A stretch of DNA of 64,000 nt from Ktedonobacteria bacterium brp13 (GTDB lineage: Bacteria; Chloroflexota; Ktedonobacteria; Ktedonobacterales; Ktedonobacteraceae), in the NCBI GenBank assembly GCA_015099395.1, contig AP024096.1, positions 248,001 to 312,000 on the forward strand, read 5' to 3'. The translations under genes were made by a program, and so were the position numbers. A model generated the notes under the pieces. That model was given only the letters and a program-made list of their open reading frames with translations. It made no database searches and was not told the DNA's origin. Numbering within the stretch: position 1 is the stretch's first letter; the number at the start of each line of letters is the position of its first letter. Positions 52,205-60,269 of the stretch are shown here, piece by piece.

Positions 52205-52843
52205 ATGTCCAACTATCTGGCATTGCATGATTATCGATCTCAAGTGGCAGCGAGTTATCGTGAGCGTAACCAGGCGCTATGTGCTGGTGAAGATGCTGCG
52301 ACCGTTTTACAACGTTTTCGGGAGAGCAAAGATCACCTGTTCTTGACGCATTCTCAATCGGCACTTGATGAGGAGCAACTGCGTCATTTTCGAGGTCTGC
52401 GCTACTTTCCCTATAACCCTGCCATGGCTTTCGCCGTGACTATTGACACAAATGTGGAACCAAAGCAGCAGCAGATCCCCATGGATGCCCAGGAATCGAT
52501 GACCATGACCACCGTTGGTAGCATACGCTTTACGATTGGTGAGACGCCCGTCGAGCTCTCTCTCTACTGGCTTAACATCTATGGTGGTGGTTTATTCCTG
52601 CCTTTTCGGGATGCAACACATACTACAGAAACGTATGGAGCCGGACGCTACCTCTTTGATACGATTAAGGGTAGTAATCCTGTGCCGTTGATGAATGTCC
52701 AGGATGAGAGGCAGATCATTCTTGATTTCAATTATGCCTATAATCCTTCCTGTGTTTATAATGATCGTTGGGTCTGCCCTCTGGCACCTGCTGAAAATCG
52801 CCTGAATGTCGCTATTCCAGCAGGCGAAAAAAACTATAAGTAA
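52205..52843 (+). CDS. DUF1684-family protein
   Basis: A 212-residue protein without signal peptide. The C-terminal pattern LFLPFRDATHTTETYGAGRYL, then ILDFNYAYNPSCVYNDRWVCPLAP, then ENRLNVAIPAGEKNY is the hallmark of DUF1684, whose function is unknown. GAGGAG lies 6 bases before the ATG. A TATAAT at 52159-52164 may belong to its promoter, but no -35 box fits. It is convergent with the CDP-alcohol phosphatidyltransferase. Confidence 0.85.
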   Translation: MSNYLALHDYRSQVAASYRERNQALCAGEDAATVLQRFRESKDHLFLTHSQSALDEEQLRHFRGLRYFPYNPAMAFAVTIDTNVEPKQQQIPMDAQESMTMTTVGSIRFTIGETPVELSLYWLNIYGGGLFLPFRDATHTTETYGAGRYLFDTIKGSNPVPLMNVQDERQIILDFNYAYNPSCVYNDRWVCPLAPAENRLNVAIPAGEKNYK

Positions 52844-52849
52844 GCAAGG

Positions 52850-53728
52850 TCATGATTTCACATTGGCTATAAATTGCGCCACTGGTGCGACTATAAGCAA
52901 AAATATTGTGACGCAGAGCAATGGAACGTTTAAGAGATGCGCTATGGTAGTAAGAGCAGGAGGAGCAAGTAATACAAGGAAGTAGAGGCACTGCGCTAGC
53001 CCGGCATATTTACCCCATAGCGTTGAACCGAAGCGTATAGGATAAGCAAAGACAAAATAGCTCAGGATCGCTGCCACCAGCGGAAGCAAGAAGCGTAAAA
53101 GCATGATGATCCCGACCCAGAGTGGTAACGCGCCATTCTGGATCAGGATGATCGTGATCGATAGGTAGAGACAGAAATCAGCCTCGCCATCAGCGATCTG
53201 ACCCAGTTTACTTTGCGTCCTGGTACAACGGGCAACGTACCCATCGAGGATATCGGTCGCTATACCACACAGGAAGATCGCAAGAGCCAGGCTGGATGGT
53301 GTTGTCAGACCGCCTATAAGCCTGCCGAGTAGATATGCTGCCCCCAGTCCACGTAACCAGGTAAAGGTATTGGCAGCCCCAATATGTGGTAGTAGTTTTC
53401 CGCTTTGTATTGATCGATTGAGGCCAAGATGCCAGAACAGGTCACTTTGTTGCCATACAACACAAAAGAGAAAACCAGGCAACAGACGCAAGGTATCACT
53501 CACACCGGCACACAGTGTATTCACAATAAGCGTGAACACAGTCAGGAGCGCAATGAGAGACGTTACTCGTTGCCACGACCGTTTCAGTGCAGAGTTGTCA
53601 TTTGCGGTTTGCAAAGATAACAACCACGAGCGTTGCAAGAAATAGCCCCAGGCGCGCAGACTAAAGTGGTCCTGACGAAGTGTTGTTAGTAATTCAACTA
53701 CAAATGCCTGTTCTGATTTCTGTTGCAT
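52850..53728 (-). CDS. CDP-alcohol phosphatidyltransferase family protein
   Basis: A 292-residue membrane enzyme (6 or more helices). The full catalytic motif D-x2-DG-x2-AR-x8-G-x3-D-x3-D is present in DILDGYVARCTRTQSK followed by LGQIADGEAD (about residues 159-184). Such enzymes transfer a phosphatidyl group from CDP-diacylglycerol, or a related donor, to an alcohol such as glycerol-phosphate or inositol. It has a roughly 100-residue N-terminal extension. ATG at 53728 or GTG at 53746 is the start; neither has a clear ribosome site. Confidence 0.85.
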   Translation of the reverse strand: MQQKSEQAFVVELLTTLRQDHFSLRAWGYFLQRSWLLSLQTANDNSALKRSWQRVTSLIALLTVFTLIVNTLCAGVSDTLRLLPGFLFCVVWQQSDLFWHLGLNRSIQSGKLLPHIGAANTFTWLRGLGAAYLLGRLIGGLTTPSSLALAIFLCGIATDILDGYVARCTRTQSKLGQIADGEADFCLYLSITIILIQNGALPLWVGIIMLLRFLLPLVAAILSYFVFAYPIRFGSTLWGKYAGLAQCLYFLVLLAPPALTTIAHLLNVPLLCVTIFLLIVAPVAQFIANVKS

Positions 53729-53746
53729 GAGAAATATTTCTACCAC

Positions 53747-54076
53747 TAATTATTTATAGCACTATCCGCAGACATACAGCATTATTCTTTAAATATTTGT
53801 CGATCGGGCCAATTAACTTCTCTTAATATTGTCGCACAGTCTACGTAAAGATACCACGAGCGCGATTTGTGTAACTACCAACCGTACATACTTATAGACA
53901 ATTTTATTTAAAAAAGTGCGGCATTGGCATTTAAGAAGAGATGTTAGTAAATTATGGTAGAATTTATAATGTTTTATACAAGCGAGCAAAAGCATCAAAT
54001 TTTGGCTGCACCTGTGAATGGCCTTCACTGAACTCCAAACAATATCAGCCGCAAATTAAGCAAGGGGAAAACTGCC
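53747..54076. other. AT-rich divergent intergenic region
   Basis: 330 bases between the phosphatidyltransferase and the four-gene operon. No gene seen. AAGGGGA at 54062-54068 is the ribosome site of the next gene. Confidence 0.4.
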
Positions 54077-54640
54077 TTGGAAACGCAAACATCCGAGATA
54101 AGAGAAAATGCTATAGAAGAACTGCCCTCACCTGGGGGTATTGGTATGGCCGTTGCCGTTGACTGGGGGTTGTGTGTACAAATCGCATTAATGCCAGTCT
54201 TTGCGCTTTTTGGCCAGTCTAAGATGATGAAAATGACTGGTTCTAACGCACTTATCGGTACCATATTATTTTTTGTGGTTGCCCTGCTCGCTGCCTGCCT
54301 TCTTGCATGGTTTGGTGAAATGATACGTAGCGGTCGCAACTGGGCGCGCATAATACAGATTGTTGCCAGTTCATTACTTTCACTGGCTGGCATCTATGGG
54401 CTCATTAACCTGTATCACAGTATCACAATGGGAAACTTCTGGCCGCTAGTGACAGAAATCATCCTGGCCATCATCTCACCTTTAATTGTCTGGCGTATGA
54501 CTCGTTCCTCAACGGCACGCTGGTTTAAGTTAGTGACACCTGCGCAGGCGCGTACACGTCATGATGGCAAGTGGGTATGGTTCATCATACTGTTTAGCAT
54601 TATCGGTGGTATATTGCAAACCATCGCCGCTACGAGATAA
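54077..54640 (+). CDS. Membrane protein, unknown function
   Basis: A 187-residue protein with four hydrophobic segments. The start is TTG at 54077, with AAGGGGA 8 bases upstream. The N-terminus (METQTSEIRENAIEELPSP) is cytoplasmic. RMTRSSTARWFKLVTPAQART precedes the last helix. It is first in an operon with the MerA-like reductase (41 bases later). No family was recognised. Confidence 0.65.
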   Translation: METQTSEIRENAIEELPSPGGIGMAVAVDWGLCVQIALMPVFALFGQSKMMKMTGSNALIGTILFFVVALLAACLLAWFGEMIRSGRNWARIIQIVASSLLSLAGIYGLINLYHSITMGNFWPLVTEIILAIISPLIVWRMTRSSTARWFKLVTPAQARTRHDGKWVWFIILFSIIGGILQTIAATR

Positions 54641-54681
54641 ACCACCACGCAACTCAGTTAAGGGGAAAGAAGAAGTTCGCT

Positions 54682-56106
54682 ATGGCTTCAATGGATTACG
54701 ATCTGACCATCCTTGGAGGAGGGTCAGGGGGACTGACAGCAGCCAGAATCGCAGCATCATTAGGGGCGCGAGTTCTGTTGATTGATAAAGAACGCCTTGG
54801 TGGAGATTGCCTGTACACAGGCTGTGTCCCCAGTAAGAGCCTGATACACGTAGCGCGTCTGGTCCATCAAACCAGACGCGCTACCCGTCTGGGTCTGACC
54901 ACCAGTAGTGTGGAGATTGACATGGTCCAGGTTGCCTCATCTATCCAGGGTGTCATCAAACAAGTGCATGAGGCGGAACATGTCTATACAGACGATGTGA
55001 CAGTCAAGTTTGGGATGGTTTCCTTTCAATCCCCAACAGCTTTGATTGTCAATGATGAGAAGATTACCAGCCGCGCAACGATCATCGCAACTGGTTCACA
55101 CCCTGCTCGGTCTTCGATAGAAGGCTTAGCGGAAACTGGTTACCTGACGAACGAAGATGTGTTTCAATTGACACAGCTACCTGCATCGCTCCTTATTGTT
55201 GGTGGTGGACCTGTAGGCGTCGAGCTCGGGCAAGCACTGGCACGCCTGGGCGTACAGGTGACGATCATCCAGGCAGGCGAGCGCATTCTCCCTCGCGAGG
55301 ACGCCGACGTCTCACAGACGATTACAAACGTGCTCCAGTCTGAAGGGGTAAAGGTTATAACCGGGGCACGTGTGCTGAAAGCCGAAAAACACGCTGGGAA
55401 GAAGAGTGTCATTGTACAGCAGGGAGAAAAAGAGGATACAATCACAGCTGATGAGATTCTACTTGCAGCAGGTCGTCAACCTAATATTGATGGATTGAGG
55501 TTGGACACAATTGGTGTTATCTTTAATGAACAGGGCATCAAGGTTGACGACTATCTTCGCACCTCTGTTGCAAATATTTTCGCTCTGGGTGACGTTATCG
55601 GGGGCTATCTTTTTACCCATGTTGCTGCCTATCAGGCTGGAGTTGCCGTGCGGAATGCCTTGTTACCTGTAGGTAAAAAGAAAGTTAACTATCGTGTCGT
55701 TCCCTGGTGTACCTTTACCGATCCAGAAGCGGCTCGGGTCGGATTAACGTACGCTGAAGCACAGCAACAGCATCGACAGGTTCGAATCATTACCCTGCCC
55801 TGGGCAGATATCGATCGAGCACAGACAGAACATGCACCGACCGGCTTTATTAAACTTATACTGGCAGGTAAAAAAGAGGAGATCGTGGGCGCTCATATGG
55901 TAGGGGCCCATGCAGGCGAGTTACTTGGAGAGATCGCATTGGCAATGCAACATCATCTGACCGTCTCTGCAATGCTCAATGCTATTCATCCATATCCGAC
56001 ACTCCATACCGGTCTACAGCAAGCACTCTTTGAAGCGTATCTATCCAGTACGCAGTTACGTACCAATAAAAACATTATTGGTACGGCGTTACGTTTGAGA
56101 AAGTAA
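54682..56106 (+). CDS. MerA-like NAD(P)H-dependent disulfide oxidoreductase
   Basis: A 474-residue flavoprotein. FAD motif LGGGSGGLTAARIA (11-24), redox pair GDCLYTGCVPSK (Cys43, Cys48), NAD(P) motif GGGPVGVELGQALA, and second FAD motif IFALGDVIGGYLFTH. The C-terminus ends HPYPTLHTG rather than the HAHPT of lipoamide dehydrogenase, so it belongs to the mercuric-reductase-like group of unknown substrate. No C-terminal Cys pair for mercury is present, hence mercury reduction is unlikely. It lies between two small membrane-protein genes. Confidence 0.88.
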   Translation: MASMDYDLTILGGGSGGLTAARIAASLGARVLLIDKERLGGDCLYTGCVPSKSLIHVARLVHQTRRATRLGLTTSSVEIDMVQVASSIQGVIKQVHEAEHVYTDDVTVKFGMVSFQSPTALIVNDEKITSRATIIATGSHPARSSIEGLAETGYLTNEDVFQLTQLPASLLIVGGGPVGVELGQALARLGVQVTIIQAGERILPREDADVSQTITNVLQSEGVKVITGARVLKAEKHAGKKSVIVQQGEKEDTITADEILLAAGRQPNIDGLRLDTIGVIFNEQGIKVDDYLRTSVANIFALGDVIGGYLFTHVAAYQAGVAVRNALLPVGKKKVNYRVVPWCTFTDPEAARVGLTYAEAQQQHRQVRIITLPWADIDRAQTEHAPTGFIKLILAGKKEEIVGAHMVGAHAGELLGEIALAMQHHLTVSAMLNAIHPYPTLHTGLQQALFEAYLSSTQLRTNKNIIGTALRLRK

Positions 56107-56116
56107 AGAGGCACGC

Positions 56117-56638
56117 ATGGTAAAAGACGTTACCACTATGCACGCCCAGGAGCAGCGCCAGGCTTATGCACTGCTCCTGATCGGTATCATCTTATTACTC
56201 ACAGCCTGGCTGCTCCATCCCAATCCCACTAACTATCCCGTTGGTATCTTGCTCCTTGGCGTCGGTATGCTGATCTCCTCACTGCTGAATCCTGGTCGTT
56301 TAGTCATAGCAGGCAGTCTGACGACCGTACTGGGTATAGCCGTCTTTCTGGCCTTCAAAGGACTATTGCCGGCAAATCAGATATTGCCTGCCTACATTAT
56401 TGCGCTTGGTATCGGTTTACTCATTATTGCCATTGCGGCACGACGCGGATATGTGGGCCGAGGGGCGCTGTCACCCGCTATCATTGTACTAGGAGTAGGT
56501 CTTATTCAAGTATTACTAGCAGCACATCTGACACCGCCAGGACTTATTCCATTCGCACTCTCACTCTGGCTTCCAGGTCTGGGGCTTCTCCTACTAGGAA
56601 TAATCTACTTTGTTACTGCACAACGAGTAAGAAAATAG
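56117..56638 (+). CDS. Small membrane protein, unknown function
   Basis: A 173-residue hydrophobic protein with five to six helices and Gly-rich loops (ALGIGLLIIAIAARRGYVGRG). Starts 11 bases after the reductase stop; AGAGG lies just before the ATG. No family was recognised. The tight spacing suggests a joint role with the reductase, perhaps as membrane anchor or quinone partner (inferred). Confidence 0.65.
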   Translation: MVKDVTTMHAQEQRQAYALLLIGIILLLTAWLLHPNPTNYPVGILLLGVGMLISSLLNPGRLVIAGSLTTVLGIAVFLAFKGLLPANQILPAYIIALGIGLLIIAIAARRGYVGRGALSPAIIVLGVGLIQVLLAAHLTPPGLIPFALSLWLPGLGLLLLGIIYFVTAQRVRK

Positions 56639-56646
56639 CGTATCTC

Positions 56647-57312
56647 ATGAAAACATACTACAGAGGAAAGCGAGCAGCGTTCTACAATCAAACCTGGAAA
56701 ACATTTTCCGCCAGGACGCTCACAGAGACCTGCGCCAGCATTGATCTCACACAGCTACAGCAAACGCTCAGTGTACAAAAGCATGCGCCACGTATCCTGG
56801 ATACAGCGTGCGGAACAGGGCTACTCCTACAACGACTTGGCCAACTCATTCCAGATGCGGCATTATATGGAGTGGATAAGAGTCAAGATATGCTCGCTCA
56901 AGCGCATCTGCTTTTGCAGAATGACCCACGTATCCATTTGACGCGGGCAGAACTGACGAGCGAGAAACTGGCTGGGCTGCCTTACGAAGCAGCCTTTTTT
57001 GACGTCATTACCTGCACGAATACCTTCCACTACCTGGACAATCCAGTCGCCGTAATAAGGGGACTGGCAGCACTGCTCTCACCACAAGGACAGCTGATAA
57101 TTGAGGATTATGCCCGTCGAACGTTTCCTTTTCCCTGGCGAGCATTCGAGTGGTTTATCAAGCGCATTGATCCGCAGCATATGCAAGCGTATACGCTAAC
57201 GGAAGCGCAGGCGCTCTGTCAGGCAGCAGGACTACAGATCACGGCTACAAAAAATTTCTCGATTGATCGTCTCTGGAAAGGATGGGCGCTACGGGGGATT
57301 ACTAACGCATAA
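56647..57312 (+). CDS. Class I SAM-dependent methyltransferase
   Basis: A 221-residue methyltransferase: motif I RILDTACGTGLLLQRLG, then GVDKSQDMLAQAH, FDVITCTNTFHYLDNP, and LSPQGQLIIEDYARRTFPF. The segment order matches UbiE/COQ5-type or small-molecule methyltransferases. It starts 9 bases after the preceding stop and ends the operon. Membrane-lipid or quinone methylation is a possibility given the context, but no direct evidence exists. Confidence 0.85.
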   Translation: MKTYYRGKRAAFYNQTWKTFSARTLTETCASIDLTQLQQTLSVQKHAPRILDTACGTGLLLQRLGQLIPDAALYGVDKSQDMLAQAHLLLQNDPRIHLTRAELTSEKLAGLPYEAAFFDVITCTNTFHYLDNPVAVIRGLAALLSPQGQLIIEDYARRTFPFPWRAFEWFIKRIDPQHMQAYTLTEAQALCQAAGLQITATKNFSIDRLWKGWALRGITNA

Positions 57313-57372
57313 ACGCCATCCGTTGCAGTGATGGAGTGCTATGCAGTGCACTGGCAGCTTACTTGACATGCA

Positions 57373-57400
57373 ATTCCGGCTTCATAAGAGAAGCCGGAAT
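57373..57400. terminator. Hairpin between convergent genes
   Basis: ATTCCGGCTTC (57373-57383) pairs with GAAGCCGGAAT (57390-57400) around ATAAGA. It lies between the methyltransferase and a convergent gene. No T-run is seen, so termination is moderate or Rho-aided. Confidence 0.6.
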
Positions 57401-57430
57401 GTAGAGAGGTTCATAGTGTAGAGCGACTCA

Positions 57431-58135
57431 TTAAGCACGCGGCAAATTTAGAGCGGAGGCGATATCATTAAGCAAAGTTTCCTCAGATAGAGATATCTGC
57501 ACTCCTCCGAAGAGGCCTAAAAATCCGCCCTCTCGTCCCGCTGCTGCGACATTATTAGCGAATGCATAGACAAGCTGCTTGTATGAAGTGGCATCTTGTG
57601 GCGAGGCCTTACCAAGGATAGAAGCCGATCGCTGACAGGAGGCGAGGGCAGAATCACGAGCTACAGCGGGATTTTGCAGCAGATGCTGAACATCGCCAAA
57701 GGGCATCGGCTTGCCAGAACGCATACTCTCCATTTCCTTCGTAACCGACTGTCCGAGTTGTGCAAGCATTGGACTCATCTGCCCTTGAGCGTGTAAGGTC
57801 TGGATACTTTTCCCAATCGCCATGGCCTCACTGATCATTCCAAGGGGCCCAGACGGTGAGGCTGCCATCATCGCCAGGCTCACCTGTAATGGAGTTGACA
57901 CTAATGTTTCCCACTCTGGCTGATCAAATGGTAAATTGGGAGGCGCAGTAGTGCCGGTCATGCCATATCCTTGCCCTTGCCGCACGTCCCTGCCAGCGTC
58001 TCCGCGATATGGCTCCTGAGTAGGATTGTTCGTAGCTTCCGCTCGATATGGCTCCTGGCTATACGGATTTTGATTATAAGGAGTATACGGGTTCTGGCTG
58101 GGATTGTTACTCGTACCTTTTTGAGGGTCTTGCAT
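57431..58135 (-). CDS. Conserved hypothetical protein with NPY-rich N-terminus
   Basis: A 234-residue protein. The first 70 residues are a low-complexity Asn/Pro/Tyr/Gln segment (NPYTPYNQNPYSQEPYR). The rest is helical, with a final block AFANNVAAAGREGGFLGLFG and VQISLSEETLLNDIASALNL that resembles a family often seen in Chloroflexota and cyanobacteria, of unknown function. ATG at 58135 follows GAGGA by 8 bases; an in-frame start at 58189 is less likely. Confidence 0.7.
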   Translation of the reverse strand: MQDPQKGTSNNPSQNPYTPYNQNPYSQEPYRAEATNNPTQEPYRGDAGRDVRQGQGYGMTGTTAPPNLPFDQPEWETLVSTPLQVSLAMMAASPSGPLGMISEAMAIGKSIQTLHAQGQMSPMLAQLGQSVTKEMESMRSGKPMPFGDVQHLLQNPAVARDSALASCQRSASILGKASPQDATSYKQLVYAFANNVAAAGREGGFLGLFGGVQISLSEETLLNDIASALNLPRA

Positions 58136-58353
58136 CGTGTATTCCTCGGCCGTTCCCTGGCTGCGAATCGATCCAACAACGATAAACATATGCCTACAAG
58201 TGCTACTCTATAGCAGACAAATTCGTAGACACTTCCTCATTATATTCACTGCCTGCAAGCTCGGGCAGAAAACCAGGTCATACCAAAGCTGCTGAAATAC
58301 TGATCATTAAGTACCTCGCTCTTTGCAAATATATGCACCCAATACGTAAAGAC

Positions 58354-58953
58354 TCATCCATTCAGCTTGAGAGAAGAGACGACGGAGTCGTAGATGAATT
58401 GGTTCAGCCAGTTCGCAAGTTGCTCAGGTGGACAGGGCTGCTCCTGCTCCAACCACCAGACGATCGCGCCAAATCCAGCATAGGTAATGAAATTGAACAG
58501 CAAGTTGATGGGAGGTGCGTCGGGCTCAAACACTCGTTCGGGGAATATCTGATTGAAACAAGAGAGAATGCGCTCTTCTGTTTTCTGACGAAAGCGTTGC
58601 GCAAAAAGAGGATCCCCTTGCGCGCCAAGCATCACACGGTAGAAGGAAGCCTCCTGTTGGATATACTTGAGCAGGTTGATCAGACCTAATGACGCTTCAC
58701 GGGGATGTAGTTCCAATATCCCTTCCTGGTCTTCGGACAACTCATACATCTCGTTTATATACTGTTCAAGCAGGTCGTATTTATCCAGGTAATGGCGATA
58801 AAACGTCGAGCGGTTCACCATCGCGCGTTCCGTAATGTCCCGCACCGTGAGGGCTACAAATCCCTTCTCCACGGTACGTTCGATAAAGGCCTGCTGGAGC
58901 AGTTTGCGAGTGCGACGAACGCGTAGGTCCTCAATTCCTTCTAGCTTTTGCAT
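58354..58953 (-). CDS. TetR-family transcriptional regulator
   Basis: A 199-residue TetR regulator. The helix-turn-helix VRDITERAMVNRSTFYRHYLDKYDLLE (about 37-62) is typical. The ligand-binding half (ERVFEPDAPPINLLFNFITYAGFGAIVWWL) resembles TetR proteins with a C-terminal domain of the DhaS/TetR_C_7 type. GGAGG lies 8 bases before the ATG at 58953. It is divergent from a flavin-dependent monooxygenase, which it probably represses. Confidence 0.88.
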   Translation of the reverse strand: MQKLEGIEDLRVRRTRKLLQQAFIERTVEKGFVALTVRDITERAMVNRSTFYRHYLDKYDLLEQYINEMYELSEDQEGILELHPREASLGLINLLKYIQQEASFYRVMLGAQGDPLFAQRFRQKTEERILSCFNQIFPERVFEPDAPPINLLFNFITYAGFGAIVWWLEQEQPCPPEQLANWLNQFIYDSVVSSLKLNG

Positions 58954-58969
58954 CACTTTCTCCTCCTTC

Positions 58970-59063
58970 GTTGCATATGCAACATTCTCCGTTCCTTTGC
59001 TGATTGACGCATCATTGTATCACCGGCTACGCTGTTTATGCAACACTGCGTTGACTAAGCAAC
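58970..59063. promoter_or_regulatory. TetR-type operators in the divergent region
   Basis: GTTGCATATGCAAC (58970-58983) is a perfect 14-bp palindrome next to the tetR ribosome site. GTTGACTAAGCAAC (59050-59063) and an overlapping CAAC-ACTGC-GTTG (59041-59053) repeat the same GTTG/CAAC half-sites nearer the monooxygenase. The pair suggests coordinated repression of both genes. Confidence 0.65.
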
Positions 59064-59098
59064 GCAAAGATGCGTACCTTTGAGGAGGTACCTCGAAG

Positions 59099-60082
59099 GT
59101 GAAGATAGAAAGAAAAATATCAATGGAACAGAAAGCAGCAGTTCGTTCTTTGCGGGAACGCGTTGGGATATCAGTAGAGGCCGATAATCTGAAAACGCTT
59201 GTCGACACTATTGTCGAGACTGAGCAGGCGGGAGTTGAGCAAATCTGGGTAGGCGGTCCACCCTGGAAACTGGAGACGCTCACGGCACTGGCGGCGGCAG
59301 CGACGCGTACGACACATCTCCAATTAGGAACCTCCGTCTTGCAGGTCTTTTCACGCCATCCTGTCCTGATGGCTCAGCAGGCTTTGAGCTTCGACGCACT
59401 GGCCCCTGGTAGGCTGCGGCTCGGCATCGGCACGAGTATTCAAGAAGTAGGCAAGAGCATATACGGCGTAGAAATGGAGCGACCTCTCGCCTATTTGCGA
59501 GAATATATCCAGGTGCTACGTCCGCTCCTCCAATCGGGCGAGGTCCATCACCAGGGACGCTCCTTTACAACTGACGTCTCGCTGTCCGCTTCATCGCAGA
59601 TCCCTATACTCATCTCAGCCCTCGGACCAGTGGCATTCCGTCTCGCTGGCGAGATTGCAGATGGTGCCATCCCCGCGTATTGTCCGATTCCCTACTTGCT
59701 CAATACAGCGCTTCCAGCTATGAGAGAGGGTGCAGCCGCAGCCAAGCGCTCCCGACCACCCATCATAGCTCATGTGCAGATAGCTTTCACAGAGGATCGA
59801 GCGACTGCATTACAGATAGCGCGGCAGAGGCTAGCCTTTGCTGCAACGATTTCAGTCTATCGCAACATGTTCATTGGAGCAGGCTTTTCACCACAAGAGC
59901 TTGATACCGCATCAGATCGCTTCGTTGAAAGTCTGATAGTCTTTGGCGATGATAGTAAGATACGAGAACGTCTACTGGAACTGCTCGGGACGGAGCTTGA
60001 TGAGTTGGTGGTTGGTATTAGTCCGATCTCAGACGCCACCCAAGAAACTATCCGCCTGGCAAAGATCATCGGCCAATTGTGA
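59099..60082 (+). CDS. LLM-class flavin-dependent (luciferase-like) monooxygenase
   Basis: A 327-residue TIM-barrel protein: EQIWVGGPPWKLETLTALAAAATRTTHLQLGTSV, HPVLMAQQALSFDALAPGRLRLGIGTS and a terminal IRERLLELLGTELDELVVG. Members of this superfamily use FMNH2 or F420. GTG at 59099 is chosen because GAGGAGG lies 10 bases upstream; an ATG at 59123 is an alternative. GAGGTACCTC at 59085-59094 forms a palindrome around the ribosome site. TetR control is inferred from the operators. Confidence 0.88.
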   Translation: MKIERKISMEQKAAVRSLRERVGISVEADNLKTLVDTIVETEQAGVEQIWVGGPPWKLETLTALAAAATRTTHLQLGTSVLQVFSRHPVLMAQQALSFDALAPGRLRLGIGTSIQEVGKSIYGVEMERPLAYLREYIQVLRPLLQSGEVHHQGRSFTTDVSLSASSQIPILISALGPVAFRLAGEIADGAIPAYCPIPYLLNTALPAMREGAAAAKRSRPPIIAHVQIAFTEDRATALQIARQRLAFAATISVYRNMFIGAGFSPQELDTASDRFVESLIVFGDDSKIRERLLELLGTELDELVVGISPISDATQETIRLAKIIGQL

Positions 60083-60091
60083 GATCAGATA

Positions 60092-60122
60092 TTGCAGTAT
60101 TCGCGTAATGCGAATGCTGCAA
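60092..60122 (+). terminator. Intrinsic terminator
   Basis: TTGCAGTATTCGC (60092-60104) pairs with GCGAATGCTGCAA (60110-60122), with one mismatch and loop GTAAT, and is followed by a T-rich stretch. It ends the luciferase-like transcript. Confidence 0.7.
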
Positions 60123-60269
60123 TGCTTTGTACACTTTTTACCGCTATCCCCTAAAACACTTTTCAGCTCCACTATACCATAGACCCCATAATCAAGTTAA
60201 CATAATTCTTATGGTGGATGTTTCCAGGTACGTAAGGAGACTTATATGGTCCTGGGGCCCGTCAGGCAC

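Noticed and set aside
54682..56106. Mercuric reductase or lipoamide dehydrogenase as exact function
   Set aside because: No mercury-binding C-terminal cysteine pair or MerP-like domain, no mer genes, and no 2-oxoacid dehydrogenase genes nearby; the HPYPT ending differs from lipoamide dehydrogenase.
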